The notes under the pieces were generated by a model that worked only from the letters and a program-made list of their open reading frames with translations, was not told where the DNA came from and ran no database searches. Shown piece by piece: positions 62,673 through 64,000 of a DNA stretch of 64,000 nt (its first letter is position 1; each line of letters opens with the position of its first letter). This stretch comes from Nostoc cf. commune SO-36 (GTDB taxonomy: Bacteria > Cyanobacteriota > Cyanobacteriia > Cyanobacteriales > Nostocaceae), in the NCBI RefSeq assembly GCF_023734775.1, contig NZ_AP025732.1, positions 3,044,501 through 3,108,500 on the forward strand, read 5' to 3'. The position numbers and the translations under genes are program-made.

Positions 62673-62712
62673 CCAACACTTTGGCTGTAATACAGTTATT
62701 ATTGGGGTTTCC
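62666..62712 (+). terminator. Terminator hairpin after riboswitch 2
   Basis: GGAACCCCCAA pairs with TTGGGGTTTCC around a 25-base loop. The left arm begins right at the end of the aptamer's TGGAAGG strand, so ligand binding could compete with terminator formation. It suits an OFF-switch on the plus strand. Confidence 0.75.
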
Positions 62713-62858
62713 TTGATTGATTTAAGATTTGAACTTTTGGTTATCGTCACTCAATCTAAAATCCAAAATCGTTCGACTGAGCGTAGCCGAAGTCCAAAAT
62801 CTCAAATTGATCGCCCTGCTTCTCATTGTTAATTTATTTCATTGGGAGAAGTAAAGCT

Positions 62859-63494
62859 GTGCAAATAAAGCCAATGTTAGCACGTCTGCAAAGTGCCACA
62901 GGTCGAGATGACTTAATTGAACAAATGGTACTGTTGCCAGAACCAAAAAAACCTTTTTCTAAAAAACCTCAAAAAGCAAAAGCAGTTAATTTAATCGTTG
63001 CGTATGACGCATCTCCTAACAGTCATACGGCGCTAGATATTGCTTTCTGGATTGCCCACCAAACGCGTTTAGCCACCAATGCAGAAGTTACAGTTCAAGC
63101 CGTTTATGTGCTAGAAGACAATTCAAAAAGCCAGTATTCAAACATTTTGAGCTTACCAATACAACAACCTCCATTGGAGTGTCAAGTCAGTGAAGTATCA
63201 AAGTCTACTACACAGGTATTAACTCAACCCCAATTGCAAACAGTGGTAACACCCTTGCAAAAAGCAGATATAATTCTTTGGCAAGCCCGAAGTCTGGCTG
63301 AAGAATGGCAAGGTTGCTTCAAATCTCATTTACGGTTTGGCTGCATTTCGACAGAACTTACCAAAGTTGTTGAATCAGAAGCTGCCGATATTCTGTTTAT
63401 GGGTTGCAATTCTGTCAATCATCCGATGATTGAGGCACTAGATTCTAATTTTCCCTGTGCCGTTTTGGGTATTCCCAGTTGTATTGATGAATAA
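62859..63494 (+). CDS. Universal stress protein-like
   Basis: 211 residues from a GTG at 62859, supported by GGGAGAAG 7 bases upstream; the TTG at 62826 has no such site. Body: NLIVAYDASPNSHTALDIAFW and ADILFMGCNSVNHPMIEAL, matching the start and end of the USP alpha/beta fold. The GxGxxG ATP site is not clear. It follows riboswitch 2 and precedes an ion transporter, so it could regulate that transporter; inference. Confidence 0.78.
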   Translation: MQIKPMLARLQSATGRDDLIEQMVLLPEPKKPFSKKPQKAKAVNLIVAYDASPNSHTALDIAFWIAHQTRLATNAEVTVQAVYVLEDNSKSQYSNILSLPIQQPPLECQVSEVSKSTTQVLTQPQLQTVVTPLQKADIILWQARSLAEEWQGCFKSHLRFGCISTELTKVVESEAADILFMGCNSVNHPMIEALDSNFPCAVLGIPSCIDE

Positions 63495-63542
63495 TCACTG
63501 TTAAGACTTTCAGTAATTTTTACCTAATTGTAATCATAGATA

Positions 63543-63569
63543 AGTCACCTACAACTAGGTGGCTTTTTT
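63543..63569 (+). terminator. Hairpin with T run before the transporter gene
   Basis: AGTCACCTACAACTAGGTGGCTTTTTT: stem CACCT/AGGTG extended by G-C pairs, six T. It lies between the USP-like gene and the transporter start, so it should reduce read-through. Confidence 0.8.
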
Positions 63570-63607
63570 CGCTACTATGCAACCAACTACACTTCGGGAG
63601 TTAAGAT

Positions 63608-64000
63608 GTGGAAAACTGGCAAGCAACCCTCAGCGTTATTACATTTATCAGCGTCATTGTTTTAGTAATGACAGAATGGGTACATCTCACCATTGCAGCA
63701 TTATTGGGAGCATTGTTGTTAGTTTTTACCAACGTCATGTCTTTACAAGAAGCTGTTGGTTACATCGGCAGAAGTCATGGAACACTCGGTTTATTCTTTG
63801 GAGTTATGGTGTTAGTGCGGGCTTTTGAGCCTACCAAGATATTTGATTATTTAGCTACTCAAATAGTAGTCATAGCTAAAGGACAAGGCAAGCGTTTATT
63901 ACTTGGTATTGTGGCTATTGTTACGCCCATCTGTGCAGTATTGCCGAATGCCACAACAGTAATGTTACTAGCACCTTTAATTCCACCAATAGCGCAGGAA
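63608..64000 (+). CDS. SLC13/ArsB/NhaD-type ion transporter, partial
   Basis: GTG start at 63608 with GGGAG 6 bases upstream. The 131 codons to the window end are open: VENWQATLSVITFISVIVL, then spans LTIAALLGALLLVFTNVM and SHGTLGLFFGVMVLVRAFEP, and ending VLPNATTVMLLAPLIPP, a conserved motif of the ArsB/NhaD ion-transporter superfamily. A function in Na+ or anion transport is likely. The 3' end is outside the window. Confidence 0.85.
   Translation, partial: MENWQATLSVITFISVIVLVMTEWVHLTIAALLGALLLVFTNVMSLQEAVGYIGRSHGTLGLFFGVMVLVRAFEPTKIFDYLATQIVVIAKGQGKRLLLGIVAIVTPICAVLPNATTVMLLAPLIPPIAQE

Noticed and set aside
62523..62750. Minus-strand open frame after the transporter ATPase
   Set aside because: It lies across riboswitch 2 and its terminator, whose structure explains the sequence.

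Overview
The window reads as chromosomal DNA of a filamentous, probably heterocystous cyanobacterium (Nostoc/Anabaena type). The evidence is very frequent GCGATCGC (HIP1) octamers, cyanobacterial genes such as chlD, a Ycf37-like TPR gene, DUF3285 and an NrtB/CmpA/NrtD-type transporter, and dispersed repeats typical of that group: heptamer STRRs such as CATTAGT and TTTTAGA, and the TGCGGTTCGTTT-type repeat.

Quality warning. About fifteen genes, several of them essential (rplT, mutS, rnc, ftsH), are split by frameshifts that can be repaired by eye with 1-2 base changes, often in A or T runs. The simplest reading is uncorrected indel error, not gene death, so I give the restored gene extent where I can. 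ftsH also carries a ~340-base GC-rich alphaproteobacterial-looking core, which suggests a chimeric assembly or non-axenic source DNA.

Layout. 1-5.5 kb: partial gene end, rpmI-rplT, amino-acid-type binding protein, Ycf37-like protein, copper amine oxidase, cyclophilin. 5.5-12.4 kb (minus strand): mutS with an in-frame dispersed repeat, an ABC-type ATPase plus PIN nuclease pair, an oligopeptide permease, an HD hydrolase remnant. 13-23 kb: HlyD-type adaptor, helical protein, a 21-bp hairpin tandem array, a HEAT-NACHT STAND protein, DUF29, a 40-residue membrane protein, a beta-CASP-like hydrolase. 22-28.6 kb (minus strand): small conserved proteins, Nif3-like, YjbQ, glycosyltransferase, class V PLP enzyme. 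28.7-35.2 kb: TM0106-type nuclease, phytase-like esterase, two tandem Ser/Thr kinases sharing an unknown C-terminal domain, then tRNA-Asp. 35.7-43.7 kb: gltX, secreted protein, ftsH mosaic, rnc, NYN protein, a long hairpin element, two nuclease-fold proteins. 43.8-55.3 kb: chlD, SigF-like sigma factor, LexA-like HTH remnant, Bax-inhibitor protein, a GGQ-less RF2 paralogue, genuine prfB, DUF3285, ybeY, dgkA, trpG/pabA, MBL-like protein, FG-GAP repeat protein. 55.7-64 kb: aminopeptidase P, RsbRD-type histidine kinase, then two c-di-AMP (ydaO/yuaA) riboswitches, one ahead of a nitrate/bicarbonate-type ABC transporter and one ahead of a universal-stress-like protein and an SLC13/ArsB-type ion transporter.

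Most interesting points: the tandem RF2 paralogue that lost GGQ while keeping the programmed +1 frameshift site; the pair of riboswitches that may form a c-di-AMP-controlled transport region; the ATPase-PIN pair; the membrane HEAT-NACHT protein; the mosaic ftsH; and two structured repeats (the 21-bp hairpin array and the 56-bp-arm hairpin).
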